A stretch of 64,000 nt of DNA. Source: CAVVJA01 sp963801715. GTDB lineage: Bacteria > Actinomycetota > Actinomycetes > Mycobacteriales > Jatrophihabitantaceae. Where the stretch lies: NCBI GenBank assembly GCA_963801715.1, contig CAWDGB010000007.1:254017-318016 (forward strand), in the 5' to 3' direction. Under the pieces are notes generated by a model that was given only the letters and a program-made list of their open reading frames with translations, was not told where the DNA came from and did no database searches. Shown here one piece after another: positions 8,486 to 16,982 of this stretch; the stretch's first letter is position 1, and every line of letters starts with the position of its first letter. Made by a program: the position numbers and the translations under genes.

Positions 8486-9379
8486 TCACTGCGGCCAGCG
8501 CACCTGTTCGGCCTCGGTCACCGGATCGCCAGGCAGGAGCCGGGCATGTACCGAGTTCGCGAATCTTGGCGTGGCGCCGGCTCCGGCGAGAGCGAGCGGG
8601 ATGTGGCGTGAGATCGCGAGGAGTCTCGCCCGCAATGGCGGGAAGATCTTCGGCTGGGTTGCCGCGAGGACGACGAGGTCTGGATGCGTGGAGTCTATGG
8701 CCACGTCCAGTTCCTCGATCGGTGTGTTCGCGCCGAGGTAGTCGATGCGCCACCCATTGCGGTTCAACACGATGCCGAAGACCATCAACGCCAGATCGTG
8801 CAGCTCACCGGATGGGCAGGCGAGGATCGCGCGCGGTCCATGCCCGCTTCCCCAACCGCGAGCGAGCCCCGCGAGCCGGCCGCGAACCACATTGCTGGCG
8901 AAATGCTCCTGCGCGACGCTGGCTGCACCACGATGCCAGCGATCACCTAGCTCGGCGAGATAGGGGATGAGTACGTCTCGCAGGACGGTCGCCAGCGAGA
9001 GCTCGGAGATCAGCCGGTCCAGTACGCCCTGCGCCGCCGGTTCATCGAACGCGTCAAGCGCCTGCCGCAGGGCTGCGGCAAGGTCGACGACTATTGACGC
9101 GGTGGCCGGTTGCGCCTGATCCGCGACGGCGCTGCCATCCGCGCGCAACACAGTGCGTGCCGCCTCGGCGGCGGACAGTCCTTCGGCGAGGTAGGCCTGC
9201 ATCCGGCGGATCCGCGCCTCATCCGCCCCTGAGTACAGGCGGAAGCCGCCCGTGGAGCGCGTCGGTTGCAGGAGGCCGTATCGGCTCTCCCACGCCCGCA
9301 GCACATGGACGCTGACCCCGAGGCGACGGCTCAGCTCGCCGATCCGCACGAGCGGGCCGTCGTCCTGCAGTTGCTGCAT
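8486..9379 (-). CDS. CarH/LitR-type B12-dependent photoreceptor transcriptional regulator (MerR fold)
   Basis: The 297-residue protein has an N-terminal MerR winged helix (residues 11-60: VRIGELSRRLGVSVHVLRAW, ESRYGLLQPTRS), a helical cap domain and a C-terminal B12-binding Rossmann domain. The cap has Trp148-His149 and Glu158-His159, i.e. the W-x9-EH motif, and the cobalamin-binding domain has GELHDLA with His194. Spacing is identical to the AdoCbl photoreceptor CarH of Thermus as I remember it (W131, H132, E141, H142, lower ligand H177; constant offset 17). CarH proteins bind DNA as dark AdoCbl tetramers and fall off in light. A TATAGT -10 box (9386-9391) lies 6 bases before the ATG, suggesting a leaderless autoregulated transcript. 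Confidence 0.92.
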   Translation of the reverse strand: MQQLQDDGPLVRIGELSRRLGVSVHVLRAWESRYGLLQPTRSTGGFRLYSGADEARIRRMQAYLAEGLSAAEAARTVLRADGSAVADQAQPATASIVVDLAAALRQALDAFDEPAAQGVLDRLISELSLATVLRDVLIPYLAELGDRWHRGAASVAQEHFASNVVRGRLAGLARGWGSGHGPRAILACPSGELHDLALMVFGIVLNRNGWRIDYLGANTPIEELDVAIDSTHPDLVVLAATQPKIFPPLRARLLAISRHIPLALAGAGATPRFANSVHARLLPGDPVTEAEQVRWPQ

Positions 9380-9385
9380 GAGAAC

Positions 9386-9463
9386 ACTATACGATCTTTA
9401 GACGAACATTTGACAGAACCGTGGGTAGGAATCTAGTTTTCTCTAGACAAACCTTCGACGGAA
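9386..9463. promoter_or_regulatory. Divergent promoter with two pairs of tandem 11-bp direct repeats (candidate CarH operator)
   Basis: Within the 93-base divergent spacer lie TTTAGACGAAC (9397-9407) directly followed by ATTTGACAGAA (9408-9418), and TCTAGACAAAC (9442-9452) directly followed by CTTCGACGGAA (9453-9463). All four fit nTYnGACnnAn with 11-bp phasing inside each pair. Pair one covers the -35 region of the regulator (its -10 is TATAGT, 9386-9391) and a TTGACA (9410-9415) that can serve as -35 for the rightward operon, with a weak -10 near 9434-9439. Pair two lies at the expected rightward start site, just before the GGAAG ribosome site. This architecture fits light-relieved repression of both genes. 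Confidence 0.6.
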
Positions 9464-9472
9464 GCTTGGCTG

Positions 9473-10771
9473 ATGGAACCGCTCACGAACCACAGAACAA
9501 CGTTCGGCCGGCGGCCGTCCGTGGCCGTGGTCGGCGCCGGGATCTCTGGTCTCACCGCGGCGTACCTGCTCTCCCGCACCCATGACGTCATCCTCTTCGA
9601 AGCAGACGAGCGACTCGGCGGCCATGCACACACGCACGATGTCGCCGACTCCAACGGCTGGCGGCACGCGGTCGACAGCGGTTTCATCGTGCACAACGAC
9701 CTGACCTATCCGTGGCTGCGCAAGCTGTTCGGCGAACTGGGGGTCGAGGTGCGGCCCACCGAAATGAGCATGAGCGTGCGGTGCGAGGGATGCGGCCTGG
9801 AGTACGCCGGCGGACGCGGCGTGCGGGGCGTGTTCAGCCAGCGACGCCGCCTCGCCGATCCGCGGTTCATGCACATGCTGCGGCAGGTCCGAAGGTTCCA
9901 TCGGCGGGCATCAGCCTTTCTTGGCAGCACGAGCGAGGAGAACCTCGTGACATACGGACAGTTCCTGCGACAGGAAGGATTCAGCGACTTCTTCATCGCG
10001 CACTACGCCATTCCGGTCGTGTCGTGCGTCTGGTCGGCTGGACGTGATACGACGTTGATGTACCCGGCGCGCTACCTGTTCCAGTTCCTCGAGCATCACG
10101 GCATGCTGCGGGTGACCGGTTCGCCCCAGTGGTACAGCGTCGTCGGAGGGTCACGCAGCTACGTCGAGCGGCTCGCCGTGCTGCTGCGCGACGTTCGCGC
10201 GGCCCATGCCGTGACCGATGTGACCAGGCGCGAGGACGGCGTCGAACTTCGCGACGTCACCGGGCAAACCACGCGGGTCGACCGCGTCGTGATCGCAACA
10301 CACGCCGACCAAGCGCTCGACCTGCTTGCCGACCCGAGCGATGCCGAGGTCAGCACGCTGAAGCAGTTCACATATTCGAGCAATGTGACTGTTCTGCATA
10401 CCGACCGCTCGATCTTGCCGGACGCGTCCGATGCCCGTGCGTCGTGGAACTACACGATGAACTCTTGTGGCCGGCTCGACGGGCCCGCGGTAGTGACGTA
10501 CTGGATGAACCGGCTCCAGGGGCTCCAATCACCGGACAACTACCTGGTAACACTCAACGACCGCGGGCGTGTCGACGGCGACCGCGTCGTCGCGGTCATG
10601 CACTACGAGCACCCCATTTACACGCCCGAAGCGGTCAGCGCCCAGTCGCGGCTCGCCGAGCTCGCGACCGACCGCACGGTGTACGCAGGGGCCTACCACG
10701 GCTGGGGATTTCACGAGGACGGCTGCCGTTCCGGCGTCGCCGCCGCCCGGCACTTCGGGGTGGCGTGGTGA
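9473..10771 (+). CDS. FAD/NAD-binding amine-oxidase-like flavoprotein (COG2907)
   Basis: The 432-residue protein opens with the dinucleotide-binding motif VAVVGAGISGLTAAYLL (about 17-33) and the following acidic strand end VILFEADERLGGHAHT. A C-terminal YHGWGFHEDGCRSGV segment recalls the FAD contact of amine-oxidase-like enzymes. The set of motifs is that of COG2907 predicted oxidoreductases, which in proteobacteria sit next to DUF1365 and cyclopropane-synthase-like genes in light or singlet-oxygen stress clusters and act on fatty acyl chains. It starts at ATG 9473 with GGAAG 8 bases upstream. Its stop overlaps the next start (GTGA). Confidence 0.88.
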   Translation: MEPLTNHRTTFGRRPSVAVVGAGISGLTAAYLLSRTHDVILFEADERLGGHAHTHDVADSNGWRHAVDSGFIVHNDLTYPWLRKLFGELGVEVRPTEMSMSVRCEGCGLEYAGGRGVRGVFSQRRRLADPRFMHMLRQVRRFHRRASAFLGSTSEENLVTYGQFLRQEGFSDFFIAHYAIPVVSCVWSAGRDTTLMYPARYLFQFLEHHGMLRVTGSPQWYSVVGGSRSYVERLAVLLRDVRAAHAVTDVTRREDGVELRDVTGQTTRVDRVVIATHADQALDLLADPSDAEVSTLKQFTYSSNVTVLHTDRSILPDASDARASWNYTMNSCGRLDGPAVVTYWMNRLQGLQSPDNYLVTLNDRGRVDGDRVVAVMHYEHPIYTPEAVSAQSRLAELATDRTVYAGAYHGWGFHEDGCRSGVAAARHFGVAW

Positions 10772-11511
10772 GACAAACGGAATCGGCGGATCTGCCCACG
10801 CTCCCGGCGCTTGTCGTCGGCCGGATCACCCACCGGCGGTACGGGCCTGTTCGGCACGCCTTCCAGCACCCACTCCACCAATGGCTCGTCGATCTCGACT
10901 CCCTTCCGGGGAGACAGCCTCACCTGCGGTTCCGCAGCGAGGATCACCTCGGCGATCCCCGCCTCACGATCAAGGCGAATGTCGAGAACTTCCTGACACT
11001 GAACGGCATCCGGCTCGGTGATCGCGGTCGGGTCCTGATGCTCGCTAGCACGCGTGTGTTGCGCCACGTCTTCAATCCGCTGTCCGTCTTCTGGTGCTAT
11101 CACAGGAGCGGGCAGCTTGCCGCCGTCGTCGCCGAGGTGCACAACACGTACGGCGAGCGGCACGCATACGTCGTACATCCGGACCAGGACGGAATCGCGA
11201 TAACCGACAAGGAATTCCATGTCTCACCGTTCTTCAACGTCGATGGAACGTACGAGCTGCAGTTCACATTGCGGCCGGACCGGGTAAGCACTGTCGTGAC
11301 CCTGCGCCGCGACAGCGCTATCGCCTTCGTGGCGACGTTTCGAGGGCGACCCGAACCTGCGACCAGACGAGCCGCCGCCCGGATGCGAATCCGCCAACCG
11401 TTGACACCTCATCGCGTTTCGGCCCTGATCCGGCTGCACGGCATCTGGCTCTGGCTGCGTCGCCTGCCGGTACAGCCGCATCCGGCCCACATCCGGCAGG
11501 CGGGCGTCTGA
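10768..11511 (+). CDS. DUF1365 family protein
   Basis: A GTG at 10768 overlaps the preceding TGA, giving a 247-residue protein. Family marks are the opening LVVGRITHRRYGPVRHAF, then VFNPLSVFWCYH, VVAEVHNTYGERHAY and the KEFHVSPFFNVDGTYEL block, which together define DUF1365. No catalytic chemistry has been settled for this family as far as I know. It almost always follows a COG2907 flavoprotein and is thought to take part in fatty-acid or membrane-lipid modification. Translational coupling to the flavoprotein supports action in the same pathway. In-frame sequence continues upstream inside the flavoprotein gene, but that part is merely antiphase coding. Confidence 0.87.
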   Translation: MRQTESADLPTLPALVVGRITHRRYGPVRHAFQHPLHQWLVDLDSLPGRQPHLRFRSEDHLGDPRLTIKANVENFLTLNGIRLGDRGRVLMLASTRVLRHVFNPLSVFWCYHRSGQLAAVVAEVHNTYGERHAYVVHPDQDGIAITDKEFHVSPFFNVDGTYELQFTLRPDRVSTVVTLRRDSAIAFVATFRGRPEPATRRAAARMRIRQPLTPHRVSALIRLHGIWLWLRRLPVQPHPAHIRQAGV

Positions 11512-11512
11512 C

Positions 11513-12259
11513 GTGGATCTGAACGGCAAGGTCAGCTGGGTCGTCGGTGCATCGAGCGGGATCGGCGCCGCGGCTGCCCGCGAACTCACACGGCGTGGCG
11601 CAACCGTTGCGGTCTCCGCTCGCCGCCGAGAAGAGCTCGAAGAAGTGGGCGGCGAAGAGATGCTAGCTATACCCGCAGACGTCACCGACGTCTCGTCGAT
11701 CGCAGCTGCGTCGATGCGAATCCGCGAGCGGCTCGGACCGATCGACGTCGCAATTCTTTCCGCCGGCTATTGGAAACAGATGGATCCGGCCCACTGGGAC
11801 ACCGAGGTCTTCGACCGGCATATCCGCGTCAATCTCTGTGGCATGAGCAACGCCATCGCTGCCGTGTTGCCCGAAATGCTGCGGCAGCGCAGCGGGGTCA
11901 TAGCCGGGATCGCCTCGGTCGCCGGCTACCGAGGTATGGCGGGCGCGGAGGCGTACGGCGCCACCAAAGCTGCTCAGATCAACATGCTGGAGTCGCTGCG
12001 GGTACACACGCGCCGCACCGGCGTTCGGGTCACGACCATTTGCCCCGGCTTTGTGCGCACCGATCTGACGGCTGGCAATCGCTTTCCCATGCCGTTCCTC
12101 ATTGACGCGGACCGAACCGCACGATTCATCTGCGACGGTCTGGAACGCGAACGCACCGAAATCGTCTTCCCCGCCCGGATGGCCGTGCTCATGAAGCTCG
12201 GACGGCTCGTACCGGTCCGGGTATGGCCGACGCTATGGAGAAAGGCATCGTTACCGTGA
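11513..12259 (+). CDS. Short-chain dehydrogenase/reductase
   Basis: The 248-residue classical SDR starts at GTG 11513, one base after the DUF1365 stop. The cofactor motif is VVGASSGIGAAAARELTRR (TGxxxGIG variant, about 10-28), with SARR after the second strand favouring NADP(H). Catalytic residues are Ser in IASVAGYRG and Tyr-x3-Lys in AYGATKAAQ, followed by the CPGFVRTDL motif. A C-terminal basic and hydrophobic tail (LMKLGRLVPVRVWPTLWRK) could touch the membrane, as in SDRs acting on lipids. Third gene of the putative light-regulated operon. Confidence 0.92.
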   Translation: MDLNGKVSWVVGASSGIGAAAARELTRRGATVAVSARRREELEEVGGEEMLAIPADVTDVSSIAAASMRIRERLGPIDVAILSAGYWKQMDPAHWDTEVFDRHIRVNLCGMSNAIAAVLPEMLRQRSGVIAGIASVAGYRGMAGAEAYGATKAAQINMLESLRVHTRRTGVRVTTICPGFVRTDLTAGNRFPMPFLIDADRTARFICDGLERERTEIVFPARMAVLMKLGRLVPVRVWPTLWRKASLP

Positions 12260-12330
12260 AAGTCCTCAGCACCGTCGTCGCGGGAAAGCCGGTCGACGCA
12301 GCAGCTTCCGTGATCGGCCGAAAGACATGA
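12256..12330 (+). CDS. 24-codon mini-ORF coupled at both ends
   Basis: GTG at 12256 overlaps the SDR stop (GTGA) and the TGA at 12328-12330 overlaps the next start (ATGA). The predicted peptide begins MKVLSTVVAG and ends ASVIGRKT. It may be a translational coupler that carries ribosomes across the 67 bases between two genes, a genuine microprotein, or the two ends of a gene with its middle deleted. No family is recognised. Evidence is positional only, but perfect overlap at both ends in a run of overlapping genes is unlikely by chance. Confidence 0.4.
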   Translation: MKVLSTVVAGKPVDAAASVIGRKT

Positions 12331-13220
12331 GAGTGCTCGTGGCCGGCGCGTCGGGCTTTGTGGGAAGACGTCTGTGCGCCGCTCTTGAAGACGCCGGGCA
12401 TGCCGTCCGCGCAATGACGCGCCGCCCGGAGAGTTACGAGGGTGCGGGCGAGGCCGTTCAGGCAGATGTGCAGGACACGAGATCTCTCGCGGCCGCAGCC
12501 CGCGGTTGCGATGCGGCTTACTACCTCGTGCACTCGCTCGACAAGGCCAGCTTCGAGAAGGACGATGCGGCCGCGGCTCGCGCCTTCGGGTGTGCGGCGG
12601 CGGGCGCCCAGCTCCGGCGAATCATCTATCTCGGTGGTCTGGGCAACGATGACGACGAGCTGTCCCGGCACCTGCGCAGCCGCCGGGAGGTGGAGAAGCT
12701 ACTCGCAGATGCCGGCGTCCCAGTCACGACCCTGCGCGCGGGCGTCATCGTCGGGCACGGCGGAGTCTCGTGGGAGATCACTCGCCAGCTCGTCGAGCAT
12801 CTACCGGCAATGATCACGCCACGCTGGGTTCACACAAAGTCGCAACCAATAGCGATCGCCGACGTCGTCCGTTATCTCGTTGCTGTACTCGATATGCCCG
12901 AGACCCGCGGACGAGTGTTCGAGATCGGTGGGCCGGATGTGCTCGAGTACGGCGAAATGATGCAACGGGTCGCTGCCGTCGAGGGCCGTCGACTGCTCGT
13001 GATGCCCGTTCCATTCCTGTCCCCATCGCTGTCAGCGTTGTGGCTATCGTTGGTGACCGACGTCGATACTCGGACAGGGCGAGCGCTCGTCGACTCGATG
13101 ACCAACCAGGTTGTCGTACACGACGACAGCCTTCGTAAGTTGGTCCCGTTCGAGCCGATGGACTACGACAGTGCGGTGCTGGAGGCACTTGGCGAACGGG
13201 CCAGGGCGGTCCGCAGGTGA
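12327..13220 (+). CDS. NAD(P)H-binding protein (NmrA/YbjT-like atypical SDR)
   Basis: The 297-residue protein begins MRVLVAGASGFVGRRL, the GxxGxxG motif of atypical SDRs, followed by AMTRRPESY, where the Arg pair suggests NADP(H). The DAAYYLVHSL and RIIYLGGLG segments are typical of the YbjT/COG0702 group. There is no clear YxxxK in the usual place, so it could be a redox sensor or a reductase with altered chemistry. Start ATG 12327 overlaps the mini-ORF stop and its own stop overlaps the next gene, so it is part of one coupled operon. Confidence 0.87.
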   Translation: MRVLVAGASGFVGRRLCAALEDAGHAVRAMTRRPESYEGAGEAVQADVQDTRSLAAAARGCDAAYYLVHSLDKASFEKDDAAAARAFGCAAAGAQLRRIIYLGGLGNDDDELSRHLRSRREVEKLLADAGVPVTTLRAGVIVGHGGVSWEITRQLVEHLPAMITPRWVHTKSQPIAIADVVRYLVAVLDMPETRGRVFEIGGPDVLEYGEMMQRVAAVEGRRLLVMPVPFLSPSLSALWLSLVTDVDTRTGRALVDSMTNQVVVHDDSLRKLVPFEPMDYDSAVLEALGERARAVRR

Positions 13221-13927
13221 CTGGACCGGCGAACCGGTGTCGCCGTCAGCCGAAAGTCATTGCTAGCATCTGCGTGACCGGTGCGGCTCTCCTTGGAGCC
13301 TCCTTTTCCACGAAACCGGGATCACCGCGGTTCTACGCGGCGAGCCTCGGTGCGGCTGGTATGTGGTTGATCGGCGGACTCAGATCAGGCCCACGCTATC
13401 CGGGTCGGCAGCATGGCCGGCCGGACCAGCTCCGCAGGACCGTCGTCGCACCGATCGCGGCTGGCGCCGCCGCATACGGCGTCTTCTACGTCGGTGCTCA
13501 GATCGCCCGGCGTATCCCGGTACTGAATGCAGCAATAACCACGGTTATGCGGTACACCCACGAAGGTTCCGGTCCGCTCATGATGGCGACCGTGGTGGTC
13601 AACGCCATCGGCGAGGAGGTGTTCTTCCGCGGCGCGCTGTTCGACGCTGTCGATGATCGCCGGCGTGGCGTGTCGACGTCGACCGCCGTTTATTCACTAG
13701 TAATCACGGCCACGCGTAACCCCGCGTTGGTGCTGGCCTCCGGCATCATGGGCACCCTGTTCGCACGCCAACGGCGCGCAACCGGCGGAATCCAGGCGCC
13801 AACGTTGACTCATGTCACATGGTCGATGCTGATGCTTCGCTTCCTGCCCCCGTTGTTCCGCCCGGTGGACGGAGCATGCGCACAAGGGCCTGCAGGTCGT
13901 CCGGCGGCTGGGAGTGGTCCTTGCTGA
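13217..13927 (+). CDS. CPBP family intramembrane metalloprotease
   Basis: A GTG start (13217) overlaps the previous stop. The 236-residue protein has several hydrophobic segments and the CPBP/Abi signature: IGEEVFFRGALFDAV supplies the EExxxR motif and THVTWSMLMLRFLPP supplies the downstream His. These residues bind the metal in the Rce1-like intramembrane proteases. The C-terminal 25 residues are Gly/Pro-rich and look unstructured. In the operon it may process or modify a lipid-linked or membrane protein. It is the last gene before a 176-base gap and a convergent transporter. Confidence 0.8.
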   Translation: MTGPANRCRRQPKVIASICVTGAALLGASFSTKPGSPRFYAASLGAAGMWLIGGLRSGPRYPGRQHGRPDQLRRTVVAPIAAGAAAYGVFYVGAQIARRIPVLNAAITTVMRYTHEGSGPLMMATVVVNAIGEEVFFRGALFDAVDDRRRGVSTSTAVYSLVITATRNPALVLASGIMGTLFARQRRATGGIQAPTLTHVTWSMLMLRFLPPLFRPVDGACAQGPAGRPAAGSGPC

Positions 13928-14103
13928 CCCTGCGCATCGGTCGCTCCGACCAACACGTGCATCACCCGGCACCCTGACACTGCGGCCCGGGTGGTCGGCG
14001 CGTCCCAAGTGGGGTAGCCGCGTATGCCGGAACAGATCAATGACGCACGGCAGCACACTTCGAGCAGAGTCTCCGTGACCGGATGCGCTCCCCTTCTCGC
14101 GGT

Positions 14104-16155
14104 TCATGAGCTCGCGCGTCGCCCGCCAATGGCGACGGGTACTTCTCCAGCAGGAAGCAGTTCCGGGTCTTCGTCGATGAACTGGTTGGCCATGTTGTCG
14201 AGCGCTCGGGTGAGCAGTTCGTCGTCGCCGGCGCCCCAGTCGGTCAGTTCCTCCGCGAGCCACCTGCGAATCGCGCCCACGAGCTTGTCGATCTCGCGCT
14301 GGCCAACCTCGGTGAGGTATAGCTCGCTGTCGCCACCCGTAAGGTAGCCGTGCTGGCGAGCGGTCTGAAACGCAGGCTGCAGCACGGGGGCCGGTACGTG
14401 TACCCGTCGACCGATGGCCTCGAGATTCGCGCTGCCGCGAACGCGGGTCCGGAGGTGTACCTGTCCGACGCACCAGCCGTCGGCGATGTCGAGAGTCGTT
14501 GCCGAGTCTCGCCTGATGATCGGGAGCACCTCGCGTCCCTTGCGTCGGAACAGCCGGGCAATAGCACCCTGGAGGCACTGTTCGCTGTCGGGCGCTTCGG
14601 GCATCCCGAATCCGTCACCGACATCCGAGACAGCCGCACGCGATGTACCCCGCAGCGGGACCTCCTTGAGAAACAGCGCGAGCACGAATGCGATGCCCGC
14701 TACCGGAACGGCCGCGAGGAACACCACGTGGATTGCGTGCGCGTAAGCATCGACGATCGGCGCGATCTTCGCCTTCGGGTACTGGTGGAGCTCCGCGGGG
14801 GTGCTGACGACTTTGGGGTCAACGCCCGGCGAAGCGGCGATTGCCGGCGGGAGGCGATGACTCAACACATTGGCGTAGATCGTGCCGAAGACGGCCGCTC
14901 CGAACGAGCTCCCCAGCGTCCTGAAAAATGTCACGCCAGACGTGGCGACGCCGAGATCGCGATAGTCGACGATGTTCTGCACGATGATGGTCAGCACCTG
15001 CATGCATAGGCCGATGCCGATTCCCAGCACGAGCATGCCGAGCGCCATCGACCAGAACGGTGTGGCGGCGTTCAGGCGTGACAGCAGGAACAGGCCGATG
15101 GCCATGATGAACGAGCCGGCGACCGGGAACGCTTTGTAGCGTCCGGTCCGCCCGACGACAACTCCGGAAAAGATCGATGTGACAAGCAGCCCGACCACGA
15201 GCGGCAGCGTCTGCAAGCCGGACGTCGTGGCGGAGACACCCTTGACGTACTGGAGGTAGGTGGGCAGGAACGTCAACGCGCCCAACATCGCGAATCCGAC
15301 GATGAAGGCCAGGACCACGCTGATGCTGAACACGGAGGAGCGAAACAGCCTCATGGGCAGGATCGGGTCAGTCGCCCGTGTCTCGACACCTACGAATACA
15401 GCGAGTGCCACGATCGAGCCTGCGAACAGCCCGAGGATCGTCGTCGATGTCCAGGGGTACTGCGTGCCACCCCATGACAACGCGAGGGTGAGTCCCGAGG
15501 CGCCCAGAGCGACGAACACGATGCCGAGGTAATCGATAACCGGTCGGCTGGCACCGCGCGCCGCCGGCACGGTAGCGGCGGCCAGGACGATGACGCCTAC
15601 ACCGATGGGCAGGTTGATGTAGAACACCCATCGCCACGACAGGTGGTCGGTGAACAGGCCGCCGATCAGCGGACCGATCACCGTCGTGACACCGAACACC
15701 GCCCCCAAGGCGCCCTGATACTTTCCGCGTTCACGTAACGGGATCACATCCGCGATCAGCGCAGTCGCCGTCACCAGCAGACCGCCGGCGCCAAGACCTT
15801 GCACCGCACGCCAGGCGATCAACCACGTCATGGTGCCGGCGAACCCACACGCGGCCGAGGCCAAGACGAAGATCCCCGCCGACACCTGAAAGACGGCCTT
15901 GCGGCCGAACAGATCGCCAAACTTGCCCGCAAGCACCGTCGCGACCGTGTCGGCCAGGAGGTAAGACGATACGACCCACGAAAGGTGGCCGGCGCCGCCG
16001 AGATCTCCGACGATCGTCGGCAGTGCGGTCGACACGATCGTCTGGTCGAGCGCGGAAAGCAGCAGGCCGAGCAGCACCGTGACGAATACGAGATTCATCC
16101 GGCGGCGGTCAATCATGCCGTCAGTCGACGGACTCGGAGCCAACTCGACAGCCAT
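14104..16155 (-). CDS. DHA2-family drug efflux transporter with a C-terminal winged-helix-like extension
   Basis: Residues 1 to about 500 form a 14-helix EmrB/QacA-type proton antiporter: LDQTIVSTALPTIVGDLGG in helix 1, GKFGDLFGRKAVF as motif A and RAVQGLGAGGL for motif B. About 180 further residues follow. They contain a MarR-like segment (PAPVLQPAFQTARQHGYLTG ... LYLTEVGQREIDKLV), a basic linker and an acidic tail. Ordinary EmrB proteins end near residue 500. This long form occurs in some actinobacterial MDR transporters. The extension may regulate transport or bind ligand in the cytoplasm; DNA binding by a membrane-tethered domain is only speculation. No repressor gene adjoins. Confidence 0.88.
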   Translation of the reverse strand: MAVELAPSPSTDGMIDRRRMNLVFVTVLLGLLLSALDQTIVSTALPTIVGDLGGAGHLSWVVSSYLLADTVATVLAGKFGDLFGRKAVFQVSAGIFVLASAACGFAGTMTWLIAWRAVQGLGAGGLLVTATALIADVIPLRERGKYQGALGAVFGVTTVIGPLIGGLFTDHLSWRWVFYINLPIGVGVIVLAAATVPAARGASRPVIDYLGIVFVALGASGLTLALSWGGTQYPWTSTTILGLFAGSIVALAVFVGVETRATDPILPMRLFRSSVFSISVVLAFIVGFAMLGALTFLPTYLQYVKGVSATTSGLQTLPLVVGLLVTSIFSGVVVGRTGRYKAFPVAGSFIMAIGLFLLSRLNAATPFWSMALGMLVLGIGIGLCMQVLTIIVQNIVDYRDLGVATSGVTFFRTLGSSFGAAVFGTIYANVLSHRLPPAIAASPGVDPKVVSTPAELHQYPKAKIAPIVDAYAHAIHVVFLAAVPVAGIAFVLALFLKEVPLRGTSRAAVSDVGDGFGMPEAPDSEQCLQGAIARLFRRKGREVLPIIRRDSATTLDIADGWCVGQVHLRTRVRGSANLEAIGRRVHVPAPVLQPAFQTARQHGYLTGGDSELYLTEVGQREIDKLVGAIRRWLAEELTDWGAGDDELLTRALDNMANQFIDEDPELLPAGEVPVAIGGRRASS

Positions 16156-16437
16156 CCACCACCCCCAGACGCGTTACCCAACCACGGCGATCGCGTACTC
16201 CTACAGCGAGCCGCTGGCACCCTGGCTCGCAGTATCTCGCGCGCCGTCATTGTGCGGATCATCGATGGCCTCGGACTTGTGTTCCGCGCCGACTGTGGCC
16301 GTGATCGCCAGTACTCGAACTCGACAGAGGGCGAATGCGCACCGGGTCGAGGTTCGAGCTCTCCGATGACCAGATCGCTCGCTCCAAACCGGCCAGGCCT
16401 AGTGTCTGGAAACCGCTGGCGCTGGCAGCATGAGGCC

Positions 16438-16875
16438 ATGACCGATATTCCCGCCCGGTTGTCCGTCGTCACCTTGGGTGCGCGGGACATGGGCGTTCTC
16501 CGCTCGTTCTACCGAGCATTGGGCTGGCCCGAACTGGCCAGCGGTGATGACACCTGGACCGGGTTTCTCCTCGGCGGCGTCATGCTGGCGCTCTTTCCGA
16601 TTCGCGACCTGACCTCCGAGGCCGCGCCTGGCAACGCTGATCCGACCGGCTGGTCGGGTGTCACGCTGGCTTGTGCCGTGAACACCCGAGAGGAGGTCGA
16701 CGGCGTCTTCGCCGCATCCGTGGCCGCCGGCGCGACCCCGGTGGCCGATGCTACTGACCGGTCGTGGGGCGGCCGGTCGGCATTCATCGCGGATCCTGAG
16801 GGCAACCGCTGGGAGATCACCTGGGCACCCGGGGCAACATTCGGTCAACGCGGTGCCCTGCTCTCCTGGGGCTAG
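16438..16875 (+). CDS. VOC-family (glyoxalase/bleomycin-resistance fold) protein
   Basis: A 145-residue protein from ATG 16438; the frame is open far upstream but family similarity starts here. It has paired beta-alpha-beta modules: LSVVTLGARDMGVLRSFYRALGW at the N-terminus and AFIADPEGNRWEITW at the C-terminus, the latter carrying the usual metal-binding Glu. Members include lactoylglutathione lyase-like and antibiotic-binding proteins; the substrate is unknown. It is followed after 107 bases by a DNA glycosylase in the same direction. Confidence 0.85.
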   Translation: MTDIPARLSVVTLGARDMGVLRSFYRALGWPELASGDDTWTGFLLGGVMLALFPIRDLTSEAAPGNADPTGWSGVTLACAVNTREEVDGVFAASVAAGATPVADATDRSWGGRSAFIADPEGNRWEITWAPGATFGQRGALLSWG

Positions 16876-16982
16876 CGGGCACCAGGAGATCCGAACGGGG
16901 AGCCCGTGGGGGAGCCCGCGGCGATTGTCAGACTCGAGCGTGAAGATGGTGAGACATCCGCCGGGAGAAGGGAGCGGGCCTC

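Noticed and set aside
10129..10767. Upstream in-frame extension of the DUF1365 gene
   Set aside because: It lies wholly inside the flavoprotein gene in another frame; the GTGA overlap gives the natural start.
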